Of a DNA stretch of 9,578 nucleotides, positions 1 through 7,084 are shown one piece after another. The translations under genes and the position numbers were made by a program. Every line of letters begins with the position of its first letter. Position 1 is the first letter of the stretch. The notes below the pieces were generated by a model. The model searched no databases. It was not told the origin of the DNA and worked only from the letters and a program-made list of their open reading frames with translations. The DNA is from Chloroflexia bacterium (GTDB lineage: Bacteria; Chloroflexota; Chloroflexia; Thermomicrobiales; JALYUS01), in contig JAICJW010000148.1 in assembly GCA_025928215.1 (NCBI GenBank), positions 1-9,578 on the forward strand, read 5' to 3'.

Positions 1-963
1 GTCCGGCAGGCCGGTCGCGAACATGTGATGCACCCAGACGATGAACGAGAGGAAGCCAATCGCCACCGAGGACCAGGCGATGAAGATGTAGCCGAAGATC
101 GGCTTCCGGGAGAAGACCGGCAGCGTTTCCGAGACAATCCCGAAGACGGGCAGGATGAGAATATAGACCTCGGGATGACCGAACGCCCAGAAGAGGTGCT
201 GCCAGAGGAGTGGATCGCCGCCATTCTCCGCCTTGAAGAAACTCGTGCCGAGGTGGCGGTCGAAAAGGAGGAAGATCGCCGCCGTCGTCAGGCTCGGCAG
301 GGCAAAGAGGAGCAGGAAGTTCTGCACCAGCGTCGTCCAGACGAAGAGCGGCAGGCGGTTGAAGCGCATGCCGGGGCAGCGCATCTTCAGCGTCGTGACG
401 ATGACGTTGATCGAGCCGGCAATCGAGGAGATGCCGAGGAGAGTCAGGCCCGCAGCCCAGAAATCCATGCTCCGGCCGGCATTGTAGGCGGGTTCCGTTA
501 GCGGCGCGTAGGCGAACCAGCCGGAATCCGGAGCGCCACCGAAGAAGAAACTGCTGTTGAGGAAGAGGCCACCGAAGAGGAGCATCCAGAAGCCGAAGGC
601 GTTCATCCGTGGGAAGGCCATGTCCCGCGCGCCGATCATCAGCGGAATCAAGTAGTTTGCGAAACCCGCCAGCACGGGGATGATGAAGAGGAAGATCATC
701 GTCGTCGCGTGCATCGTGAAGACTTGATCGTACTGCGAGGGGGTAAGCACCTTCCCGTTCGGCGTGGCGAGTTGGGCGCGGATGAGCAGCGCTTCAAGGC
801 CGCCGACGATGAAGTAGATGACACCGAGGCCGATGTACATCGTGCCGATTTTCTTGTGGTCTACCGTCGTCATCCAGTCCCAGATCACCGCACCGGCGCT
901 CTTGCGTGGCGCGTAGGTTGGCGGGGGGGCGATGGAGATTCGCGGTGTAGTGACAGTCGCCAT
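1..963 (-). CDS. coxA: Cytochrome c oxidase subunit I (caa3 type, A1 family), 3' end cut by window edge
   Basis: This is the catalytic membrane subunit that reduces O2 to water and pumps protons. The minus-strand frame is open from an ATG at 963 to the window edge, giving the first 321 residues of a protein usually over 520 long. Visible landmarks are the heme a ligand His85 in MHATTM, the D-channel entry Asp114 and Asn121 in the ARDMAFPRMN stretch, and GHPEVY with CuB ligand His263, Glu265 and the cross-linked Tyr267. The CuB pair His312-His313 follows in WVHHMFATG. Glu265 marks the A1 family rather than the A2 (YSHP) form. The start is supported by AGGGAG about 8 nt upstream. The gene follows coxB after 44 bp and is probably co-transcribed with it. 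The K-channel and the C-terminal helices lie outside the window. The family call is certain; the symbol could equally be ctaD. Confidence 0.97.
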   Translation of the reverse strand, partial: MATVTTPRISIAPPPTYAPRKSAGAVIWDWMTTVDHKKIGTMYIGLGVIYFIVGGLEALLIRAQLATPNGKVLTPSQYDQVFTMHATTMIFLFIIPVLAGFANYLIPLMIGARDMAFPRMNAFGFWMLLFGGLFLNSSFFFGGAPDSGWFAYAPLTEPAYNAGRSMDFWAAGLTLLGISSIAGSINVIVTTLKMRCPGMRFNRLPLFVWTTLVQNFLLLFALPSLTTAAIFLLFDRHLGTSFFKAENGGDPLLWQHLFWAFGHPEVYILILPVFGIVSETLPVFSRKPIFGYIFIAWSSVAIGFLSFIVWVHHMFATGLPD

Positions 964-1007
964 ACGACAGACTCCCTTTGCTGCGCGGGTCCCGATTCCG
1001 ACCGCGA

Positions 1008-2045
1008 TTATTTGAGACTTTCGAGATAGGCCACGAGTTTGTTGATCGTATCGTCGTCGAGACCGAGGGTGGGCATCTTGTTATCGGGCTTGACATCCTG
1101 CGGATTATGAATCCAGCGCGCCAGATTCTCCGGGGTATTTGCCAGCGTGCCGGCGGCGATATACTGGCGGCTGCCGATGTGCGTCAGATTCGGCCCGACT
1201 TTGCCGATGTTGTATCCCTGCACGCCGTTAATCATGTGGCAACCGGCGCACGCCTGGGTGAGGATCGTCTGCGCGCCTTCGGCGGCGAGGCCCGTCTGAC
1301 CGGTCGCGGCGGGTTGCTGCTGATTTTTCACCCAGGCGTCAAACTCGGCGCGGGGCTGGGCGACGACGATGAAGTTCATGTTCGCATGCTCTGCGCCGCA
1401 GAACTCCGTGCATTCGCCCCGATAGGTGCCCGCCTTACTGGCGCTGATCCAGAGCGTATTGTCGTGGCCGGGGATGGCATATCGCTTCCCCGAGAGCTAC
1501 GGAACCCAGAAGGAGTGGATCACATCGGCGGAGCGGAGATCAATATGTACCGGCTCGTCGAGCGGGATATGCATTTCATTGCCGGTGACGATGTTCATGC
1601 CCTGATAGTTGAACTCCCACCACCACTGATGACCCGTCACGGTGACGCGCATCGTCGTGCCCTTCGGCTCGGAGATGTTGACCATCGTGGTCAGCGTGAG
1701 CACAAGGAGAACGACGAGGACGAGGGCGGGGGCAATCGTCCAGGCAATTTCGATGCGCGTATTGCCGCTGATCTGCACGGGATCAGGATCGCCCGCTTTC
1801 CGCCGGAAGCGGATCAGCGAGATGATGACGATCGTTCCGACCAACCCCTCAATCGCGACGGACATCCAGAACATGATCCACCAGAGGCGGTTGACCGTCT
1901 CCGTTGGGGCGCTGGAGGGATTGAGTGGCGAGTGATTGCCGCCCCACGTACAGGCGGAAAGGAGGATTGGGAGGATGAGTGCGAGCAGCAGCGAGAATGA
2001 TGAACGTCGGGACGCTCTGGGCTTCAAACGAGATCCGCGCATCAT
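1008..2045 (-). pseudogene. coxB: Cytochrome c oxidase subunit II with fused cytochrome c domain, interrupted by an in-frame TAG
   Basis: The frame encodes a caa3-type subunit II of 345 codons, which would accept electrons at CuA and pass them to subunit I. Residues 1-32 form a lipoprotein signal ending in lipobox LSAC (Cys32). Two membrane helices lie near 52-78 and 99-123, and a cupredoxin domain follows. CuA ligands are His177, then Cys212, Glu214, Cys216, His220 and Met223. A C-terminal cytochrome c domain has CAGCH (266-270) and a likely axial Met324. Codon 183 (1497-1499) is TAG, lying between HSFWVP and LSGK, where homologues usually have Gln (CAG). Both halves stay in the same frame. 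The product of normal translation would be 182 residues with neither a complete CuA site nor heme c. TAG ends several other genes here, so general recoding is unlikely. A sequencing error, a recent nonsense mutation or readthrough all remain possible. The start ATG at 2045 has GGGGGAG 7 nt upstream; a second ATG follows directly. The gene ends with TAA. Confidence 0.9.
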
Positions 2046-2181
2046 TGAGTGTCTCCCCCGAATCGCGCCATTGCGAAGGGCTTCATGCTACCACACGACC
2101 GTCATCACCGGCGATGAGGGCTCTTTCTCCGAATCCTTGCGGCGGATCGAGACCGTGTGCGAGCCGTAGACTGTTGAAGCC

Positions 2182-2210
2182 ATGATAGGAACGTCACGCG
2201 CCAGTGTCAA
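2182..2210 (-). promoter_or_regulatory. Sigma-70-type promoter for coxB-coxA
   Basis: On the minus strand a perfect -35 box TTGACA (2205-2210) is followed after exactly 17 nt by a -10 box TATCAT (2182-2187, five of six matches). It points at coxB. Transcription would begin near 2175, leaving an untranslated leader of about 130 nt before the coxB start. It is the best-formed promoter in the window by eye. Confidence 0.65.
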
Positions 2211-2239
2211 GGAACGAATGGCTGACATCCGGACATAAC

Positions 2240-2267
2240 GGCGTCGGGGAGTGTTTCCGGCGACGCC
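2240..2267. promoter_or_regulatory. Inverted repeat between the divergent coxB and ctaG promoters
   Basis: GGCGTCG (2240-2246) and CGACGCC (2261-2267) are perfect 7-nt inverted arms around a 14-nt centre. The site lies between the coxB -35 box and the candidate ctaG -35 box. A position shared by two divergent promoters would suit a regulator binding site. The rest of the 2046-2352 gap shows no further gene. Function is inferred from position only. Confidence 0.3.
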
Positions 2268-2278
2268 ATCTCGCTGCG

Positions 2279-2308
2279 TGGACGCTTCCCGGCAGGCAGG
2301 TCTATACT
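2279..2308 (+). promoter_or_regulatory. Candidate promoter for ctaG
   Basis: A -10-like TATACT (2303-2308, five of six matches) lies 18 nt after TGGACG (2279-2284, four of six matches to the -35 consensus). Transcription would start near 2315, about 40 nt before the ctaG start. The -10 is good and the -35 mediocre. Confidence 0.4.
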
Positions 2309-2352
2309 CCGAAGAGGGGTGTGCGCACGGTTCCCTCGCGATGAGGTTTTCG

Positions 2353-3249
2353 ATGTCCTTCCTTTCTGGCCGCATTCGTCACTCGTTCCGGCGTTGTCCG
2401 CTCTTTTTGCTCGTCAGCATCGCCGCGCTCGTGCCGACGGCGGTGTCGGCGCATGGGGGCGGCGGGCCGGGCATCATCCAGTTCGACCCGTTCATCTGGC
2501 TCGCGCTCATTGTGATCGGCGCGGCATATTTCTATGGCACGGGGATCATTGAGCAGCGCGACCCGGAAGCGGTGCCGACCCGGCAGTTGTGGTACTTCCT
2601 CGGCGGCCTGTTCGTCCTCTTCATCGCGCTCCAATCACCGATTGACACCTACGCGGATAATGCCTTCTGGGTCCATATGATTCAGCATCTGCTTCTCATT
2701 CTCGCCGCCCCGCCGCTGCTGCTGCTCGGTACACCCGCCGCCTTCGTCCGCCCGCTGACCAAAAAACCCGCGCTCTTCGCGGTCGCGCGTGTGCTCGTCA
2801 ATCCCGGCGTCGCGTGGCTCGTCTCGACCGGCGTCTTTCTGGGGTGGCATATTCCGGCGTTCTACGACGCGGCAGTGCTGGACGTGAAGATTCACGCGCT
2901 GGAACATCTCTGCTTCATTACCACCTCCCTCCTCTTCTGGTGGCCAATCTTCAGCCCGTTGCCGGAGTTGCCGCGCCTCTCGCGCGCCAATCAGGTCGGC
3001 TATCTCGCTCTCAGTTGCCAGCCGAATGTCATCCTCGGCGCGGTGCTCGTCTTCGCGCCCCACGCCTTCTACGGCGTCTACGCGGGCGCGCTGCGCCTCG
3101 GGAGCATTTCGCCGCTTGTGGACCAGCAGGCGGGTGGCGCGATCATGTGGGTGCCGGGGAACATCGTCTACCTCGCCATCATGAGCAAACTCTTCTTCGA
3201 TTGGTTTAACGAGAAAGAGGCCGCGCCGCAATCAGTAGCCAGTAGTTAG
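2353..3249 (+). CDS. ctaG: Caa3-type cytochrome oxidase assembly protein CtaG
   Basis: This multi-pass membrane protein of the Caa3_CtaG family is associated with assembly of caa3 oxidases; the molecular step is not well defined, although a role in copper delivery has been proposed for the family. From the start used here the product has 298 residues. A signal-like N-terminus ends at VSA (31-33), followed by His-Gly-rich residues and then about seven hydrophobic segments. Conserved-looking His residues are His108 and His112 (HMIQH), His166 (GWHIP), His181 and His185 (HALEH), and His237. The ATG at 2353 is preferred because GAGG lies 6 nt before it. An in-frame ATG at 2341 and further upstream starts are possible but have no clear ribosome binding site. 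It is divergent from coxB-coxA and lies upstream of ctaA-ctaB, consistent with an assembly role. The last codons and the tandem TAG TAG stop fall within a heptamer repeat, so the C-terminal tail may be a recent addition. Confidence 0.92.
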   Translation: MSFLSGRIRHSFRRCPLFLLVSIAALVPTAVSAHGGGGPGIIQFDPFIWLALIVIGAAYFYGTGIIEQRDPEAVPTRQLWYFLGGLFVLFIALQSPIDTYADNAFWVHMIQHLLLILAAPPLLLLGTPAAFVRPLTKKPALFAVARVLVNPGVAWLVSTGVFLGWHIPAFYDAAVLDVKIHALEHLCFITTSLLFWWPIFSPLPELPRLSRANQVGYLALSCQPNVILGAVLVFAPHAFYGVYAGALRLGSISPLVDQQAGGAIMWVPGNIVYLAIMSKLFFDWFNEKEAAPQSVASS

Positions 3250-3365
3250 TAGTCGGTAGCCAGTTCTCTCCGCATGCTTTTGGCCTGTTTTCTGCGATTC
3301 CATTATCGTGGGGTGTCATGCGCCACTCGATTGTCGTTTCCGTCTGGCTACTGGCTACTGGCTAG
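3235..3365. repeat. Heptamer repeats in inverted orientation after ctaG
   Basis: The left array (3235-3262) consists of GTAGCCA, GTAGTTA, GTAGTCG and GTAGCCA. The right array (3345-3365) is TGGCTAC, TGGCTAC and TGGCTAG, the reverse complement of the same unit. About 80 bp separate the arms, with no gene seen between them. GTAGCCAG at 3256-3263 pairs perfectly with CTGGCTAC at 3344-3351, so a long-loop stem could form in the transcript. No T-run follows, so I do not call it a terminator. The left array includes the ctaG stop codon. Confidence 0.75.
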
Positions 3366-3372
3366 GCGCGGG

Positions 3373-3401
3373 TTGACAGCGCATGGCGATAGGCGCACAC
3401 T
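3373..3401 (+). promoter_or_regulatory. Candidate promoter for ctaA-ctaB
   Basis: A perfect TTGACA (3373-3378) is followed after 17 nt by CACACT (3396-3401), which matches the -10 consensus at only three of six positions. A transcript from here would have a leader of roughly 195 nt before ctaA-ctaB. The leader includes two small hairpin possibilities near 3394-3419, which share bases and so would be mutually exclusive. The -10 is weak, so activation or a different -10 is possible. Confidence 0.3.
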
Positions 3402-3461
3402 TTTTCGTGCGACGGCACGCAACGGCGCATGCCGGTCGCATCCGTAAACGTCCTGTTTAGG

Positions 3462-3517
3462 GATCCGTTGGTCGCCGCCGATCAACACATGCCAGCCACG
3501 CGATCCGCTGGTCACGG
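3462..3517 (+). repeat. Imperfect 16-bp direct repeat in the ctaA-ctaB leader
   Basis: GATCCGTTGGTCGCCG (3462-3477) recurs as GATCCGCTGGTCACGG (3502-3517), 13 of 16 positions matching, with starts exactly 40 bp apart. The second copy runs into the ribosome binding site of the small ORF at 3527. It could be a paired regulator site or an RNA element, or chance. Confidence 0.3.
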
Positions 3518-3526
3518 AGGGAAGCC

Positions 3527-3607
3527 ATGAACATTCGCCACACGCCGGTGCGTGCCTGTCGACGCACCCGGTCGCTGTTTGGCTGTTTGGGGAGGGCGTG
3601 CGGATGA
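3527..3607 (+). CDS. Small ORF (26 codons) translationally overlapping ctaA-ctaB
   Basis: An ATG at 3527 follows GGAGG (3516-3520) at a 6-nt spacing, the strongest ribosome binding site in the area. The frame runs 26 codons to a TGA at 3605-3607, overlapping the ctaA-ctaB ATG (3604-3606) as ATGA, the usual form of translational coupling. The predicted peptide is very basic, with seven Arg, three Cys (positions 11, 20 and 25) and one His (position 5). It has no hydrophobic segment and no family I recognise. It could be a coupling leader peptide, a short functional peptide or chance. The spacing and overlap argue that it is translated; they say nothing about whether the peptide itself acts. Confidence 0.45.
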   Translation: MNIRHTPVRACRRTRSLFGCLGRACG

Positions 3608-5496
3608 GCATCCTCTCGTCCCGCGCGCACCGTGACACGGGGACACGATCGCGCCGCCTCTCGATTTCGCTGCCGCTGCTCGCCGCCGCCACCCTCTGCA
3701 CCGCCTGGGCGGAAATCTTCTGGGGGGGCGTCGTTCGTCTCAGCAAGAGCGGCCTCGGCTGCGCGGATAACTGGCCCCTCTGCAATGGCAGGGTCTATCC
3801 CTTGTGGGAGCAACCCGTCCTGATCGAATACATTCATCGCCTGATCGCCGCGCTGATCAGCGTCCTCGTCGTGGCGCTGCTCGTCGTCGTCTGGCGGAGA
3901 GAGCGGCGAAACGGCTGGCTTTTCGGCCCCGCCCTGCTCGCCGTCGCGCTCTTCATCGTTCAGGCGCTGCTCGGCGCGATTGTCGTCTGGTTCGAACTGA
4001 AGTCCGGCCTCGTCATGGTCCATCTCGCGACCTCGATGCTCCTGCTCGCGACGCTCGGCGTGCTGACCGTCAATGCCTTTCCGCGCCCGCTGCCAACGCA
4101 GGGCGCGCGGCTCGTCGGCTTCCACCGCTTCCCGATGCTTGCCCTCGGCGCGACGGCGTTCGCCTATATCGTGCTGCTCAGTGGCGCATACACGACGAGC
4201 GAGCACGCGGGCGCGGCATGCACGACGTGGCCGCTCTGCGGGGGGCGACTCGTCCCGCTCGACGGGACACTCTTCGCGACCGGCGTGCAGATGGTCCACC
4301 GCCTCTTCGCCTACGCGCTCGCGCTCATCCTTATCCCGCTCTCTCTCCGGGCACGGCGCAACAAGGCCGCCTTCCCGATTTTCGCACGGCTGACGGGGCT
4401 GGCATGCGGGCTGGTACTCTTGCAAATCACCATCGGGATCGTGCAAGTCGTCAATCTGCTCCCCGGCTGGCTCGTCTCGCTCCATATCGGCAACGCGGCG
4501 GCCCTCTTCGCGACGCTCGTCCTCACGACCGCGTTCGCCTTCCGCGCCCGCGCTACGGCGACACCGGGCGATCCGGGCATCGGGTTGGGCGGCGACACCG
4601 TGGCGGGTATGCCCGCTCCGCGCGCGGAGCGGGAGCCATCGCCGGTGTCGCTCTACTTCAAACTCACTCGGCCCCGCGTGATCCCGCTCCTGCTCGTCAC
4701 GACGCTCTGCGCGATGCTCGTCGCCACGAAGGGCGTGCCGTCGTTCGGCCTGATCGTCGTGACGCTCCTTGCCGGGGCAATGATGGCAGGCGGGGCGCAC
4801 GCGATCAACGCGTATATTGACCGCGATATTGACCAGGAGATGAAGCGCACGCGCACGCGCCCGGTTGTCACCGGGGCAATACCGCCGCGCAATGCCCTCG
4901 TCTTCGGCATCGCGCTTGGAGCAATTGGGTGCGCACTCTACCTCGCCTTCGTGAACGTCTTGAGTGCAGTGCTCGGCCTCGCGGGTCTGCTCTTCTACGT
5001 GTATGTCTACTCCCTCTGGCTGAAGCGGCGCACCGTGCAGAACATCGTCATTGGCGGCGCGGCGGGGGCCTTCCCGCCGCTCGTTGGCTGGGCGGCGGTG
5101 ACGAATCACCTCTCATTTGCCGCGCTGGTGTTGTTTGCGATCATCTTCCTCTGGACACCGCCGCACTTCTGGGCGCTCGCCATTCTCATCCGGCGGGACT
5201 ACGAGGGCGTCGGTATTCCGATGCTCCCCGTCGTGATCGGCGAAGAACGGACGGCGCGCCATATCGCCGCCTACACCGTCATCCTGATCGCGGTGACGCT
5301 GCTTCTCGCCATCGGGCAGGTGATGGGGACGCTCTATATCGCCGTCGCGCTCCTCCTCGGCGCGGGCTTCCTCTACTACGTTGGCCGCCTCCTGCGCGAT
5401 ACAACCAAAGCATCGGCGAAGCGCGTCTTCGTCTACTCGAACTTGTATCTCGCGCTGCTCTTTCTCGGCATGGTGCTCGATCATGCGCTGCGCTAA
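3604..5496 (+). CDS. ctaA-ctaB: Fused heme A synthase (CtaA) and protoheme IX farnesyltransferase (CtaB)
   Basis: One 630-residue membrane protein carries both steps of heme A biosynthesis. The CtaA part (about 22-315) oxidises the heme O methyl group. It shows the four expected His residues: His78 (EYIHR), His140 (MVHLA), His232 (MVHRL) and His294 (SLHIG). It also has two external Cys pairs, Cys53/Cys60 and Cys206/Cys212, spaced as in the Bacillus-type enzyme. A hydrophilic linker lies near 316-346. The CtaB part (about 347-630) farnesylates protoheme to heme O. It has the UbiA-family motif N402-x3-D406-x3-D410 in NAYIDRDID, then RTRTRPVVTG, and a second conserved stretch around YSLWLKRRTVQN and GAFPPLVGW. 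The ATG at 3604 is preferred over GTG 3598 because GGGGAGGG lies about 7 nt before it. Fusing the two steps may channel heme O to CtaA. The oxidase genes next door would use the product. Confidence 0.95.
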   Translation: MSILSSRAHRDTGTRSRRLSISLPLLAAATLCTAWAEIFWGGVVRLSKSGLGCADNWPLCNGRVYPLWEQPVLIEYIHRLIAALISVLVVALLVVVWRRERRNGWLFGPALLAVALFIVQALLGAIVVWFELKSGLVMVHLATSMLLLATLGVLTVNAFPRPLPTQGARLVGFHRFPMLALGATAFAYIVLLSGAYTTSEHAGAACTTWPLCGGRLVPLDGTLFATGVQMVHRLFAYALALILIPLSLRARRNKAAFPIFARLTGLACGLVLLQITIGIVQVVNLLPGWLVSLHIGNAAALFATLVLTTAFAFRARATATPGDPGIGLGGDTVAGMPAPRAEREPSPVSLYFKLTRPRVIPLLLVTTLCAMLVATKGVPSFGLIVVTLLAGAMMAGGAHAINAYIDRDIDQEMKRTRTRPVVTGAIPPRNALVFGIALGAIGCALYLAFVNVLSAVLGLAGLLFYVYVYSLWLKRRTVQNIVIGGAAGAFPPLVGWAAVTNHLSFAALVLFAIIFLWTPPHFWALAILIRRDYEGVGIPMLPVVIGEERTARHIAAYTVILIAVTLLLAIGQVMGTLYIAVALLLGAGFLYYVGRLLRDTTKASAKRVFVYSNLYLALLFLGMVLDHALR

Positions 5497-5562
5497 GACG
5501 CGCTATCTGATGACTGGTAGCGTATCGTGTCCCATGAACCATTCCACAAGGATTGCTGCCCT

Positions 5563-7074
5563 ATGACCCAGACTGCCTCCCCGGCCGCGCCGTCAGCGGT
5601 TGACCGCGAAGCACGCAAGCAGTACCTCTCCATCGTCGCGCTCGGCCTCGGTATCTTCATGGCGGCGCTCGACCTGACGATTGTCGCGCCCGCCTTCCCC
5701 GCCTTGCAGCAAAGTTTCAACGTCTCGGCGCGCGCGATTGCCTGGGTGATCGGCATGTACGCGCTCTTCAATGTGCTCAGCCAGCCGACGATGGCGAAAC
5801 TGGCCGACCGCTACGGACGGCGCGCGGTCTACCTCGCGGACATCGCCTTCTTCGGTGCGGGGTCGTTCCTCGCTTTCCTCTCGCCGAACTTCGGCGTCTT
5901 CCTCGTGGCACGGGCGATTCAGGGCATCGGCGCGGGCGGCATCTTCCCGACCGCGAACGCGATCATCGGCGATACCTTCCCGAAGGAGCGGCGCGGCCTC
6001 GCCTATGGCGTGACGGGATCGCTCTGGGGCATGGCGGCGATTATCGGGCCGAACCTCGGCGGCGTCCTGACGCAGCACGCCTCGTGGCACTGGCTCTTCA
6101 TCATCAACCTGCCGCTCGCGGTGATCGTCTTCGTCCTCGGCATGCGCGTCCTGCCCGATCTACGTCCGGCCACGCGCGGGCCACTCGACGTTCGCGGCCT
6201 GATCTACCTCACGCTCTCACTCGTCGGCTTGATGGGCGCGCTGAATGAAGTGCGCGGCGACGATTTCTGGCGCAGCCTCGTCTCGCAGAGCGTCCTCTTC
6301 TCGTTCGCAGCGTTTCTCTGGTTCGGCTATTTGTTCATCTTCACCGAGCGGCGCGCGGAATCGCCGATCATCCCAATCTCGCTCTACCGGCATCGCGATC
6401 TGCGCATCGCGGACGGCCTCGGCGTGATCGCCGGGATCGTCGAGTCCTCGCTCGTCTTCATGCCGACGCTCGCCGTGATCGTGCTCGGCTTCAGCACGGA
6501 GAAATCGGGCTACTTCCTGACGCCCGCCGCGATCACCCTCGGCTTCGCCACCCCTGCCGTCGGCATCATGCTCGACCGCTACGGCCCGCGCCCCGTGCTC
6601 GTCACCGGCACGCTGATTACCGCGCTCGGCCTCTTCATGCTCGGTGTGCTGGTCAATAGTACGTGGACGTTCCTGCTCGCCCTGATCGTCGGCGGCATCG
6701 GCCTCTCGTCGCTGCTCGGCACGCCGCTCCGCTACCTGACGGCGAACGCCGTTGGCCCCGACGAGCGCGCGACGGGGATGGCCGTCCTCTCGATCAGCAC
6801 AAACGTCGGCATCGCCATTGGCTCCGCCTTGACGGGCGCGATCATTTCGTCACAGCACGCCAGCCATCCGGTCGCCTCGATTCACCGCGCGTACATCGTC
6901 CTCGGCTTCATCACCCTGCTCGCCGTGCCGATTGCCGCGCAAATCCACCGCCGCACCGCCGCGCAGACCGCCGCCGTTCTCGCCGCAAATGCCGAACGCA
7001 AAGAACGCCGTGCCGCCCGCCGCGCCGCGCGCCAGGCCGCCAAATCCGCCCCCTCCACCACCGGCGACGACTGA
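5563..7074 (+). CDS. MFS drug/H+ antiporter, DHA2 (EmrB/QacA) family
   Basis: A 503-residue inner-membrane transporter that probably exports small toxic compounds using the proton gradient; the substrate cannot be read from the sequence. Membrane segments begin near residue 21 and number about 14. MFS landmarks are LDLTIVAPAFPAL (36-48), motif A KLADRYGRR (79-87), motif B with Arg117 and QGIGAGG, and the antiporter motif C with GPNLGG (162-167). The C-terminal tail from about 460 is unusually basic and Ala/Arg-rich. The ATG at 5563 is chosen because AAGGA lies upstream of it at about 10 nt; the ATG at 5527 has no ribosome binding site. It follows ctaA-ctaB by 66 bp on the same strand, so read-through is possible. 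No strong terminator is seen between them. GC-rich codon use matches that of the neighbouring plus-strand genes. Confidence 0.9.
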   Translation: MTQTASPAAPSAVDREARKQYLSIVALGLGIFMAALDLTIVAPAFPALQQSFNVSARAIAWVIGMYALFNVLSQPTMAKLADRYGRRAVYLADIAFFGAGSFLAFLSPNFGVFLVARAIQGIGAGGIFPTANAIIGDTFPKERRGLAYGVTGSLWGMAAIIGPNLGGVLTQHASWHWLFIINLPLAVIVFVLGMRVLPDLRPATRGPLDVRGLIYLTLSLVGLMGALNEVRGDDFWRSLVSQSVLFSFAAFLWFGYLFIFTERRAESPIIPISLYRHRDLRIADGLGVIAGIVESSLVFMPTLAVIVLGFSTEKSGYFLTPAAITLGFATPAVGIMLDRYGPRPVLVTGTLITALGLFMLGVLVNSTWTFLLALIVGGIGLSSLLGTPLRYLTANAVGPDERATGMAVLSISTNVGIAIGSALTGAIISSQHASHPVASIHRAYIVLGFITLLAVPIAAQIHRRTAAQTAAVLAANAERKERRAARRAARQAAKSAPSTTGDD

Positions 7075-7084
7075 GGATTTTTGA

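Noticed and set aside
1497..1499. The coxB TAG as evidence for an alternative genetic code
   Set aside because: TAG serves as the normal stop of ctaG, vapB and the hypothetical gene in the same window.
978..2000. Long plus-strand frame of 340 codons opposite coxB
   Set aside because: Antisense shadow of a GC-rich coding gene. It is charged, low-complexity and Asp/Arg-rich, and the minus strand has unmistakable oxidase motifs.
3241..3365. Heptamer repeats as a CRISPR array
   Set aside because: Units are 7 bp, contiguous and without spacers.
3457..5109. Minus-strand frame of 550 codons opposite ctaA-ctaB
   Set aside because: Shadow of the real gene: composition almost entirely Arg, Glu, Asp and Ala, no ribosome binding site and no recognisable domain.
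5497..5562. Possible hairpin between ctaA-ctaB and the MFS gene (GCGCTA with TAGCGT)
   Set aside because: The stem is only five to six pairs with a 12-nt loop and no T-run, so it is not a supportable terminator.
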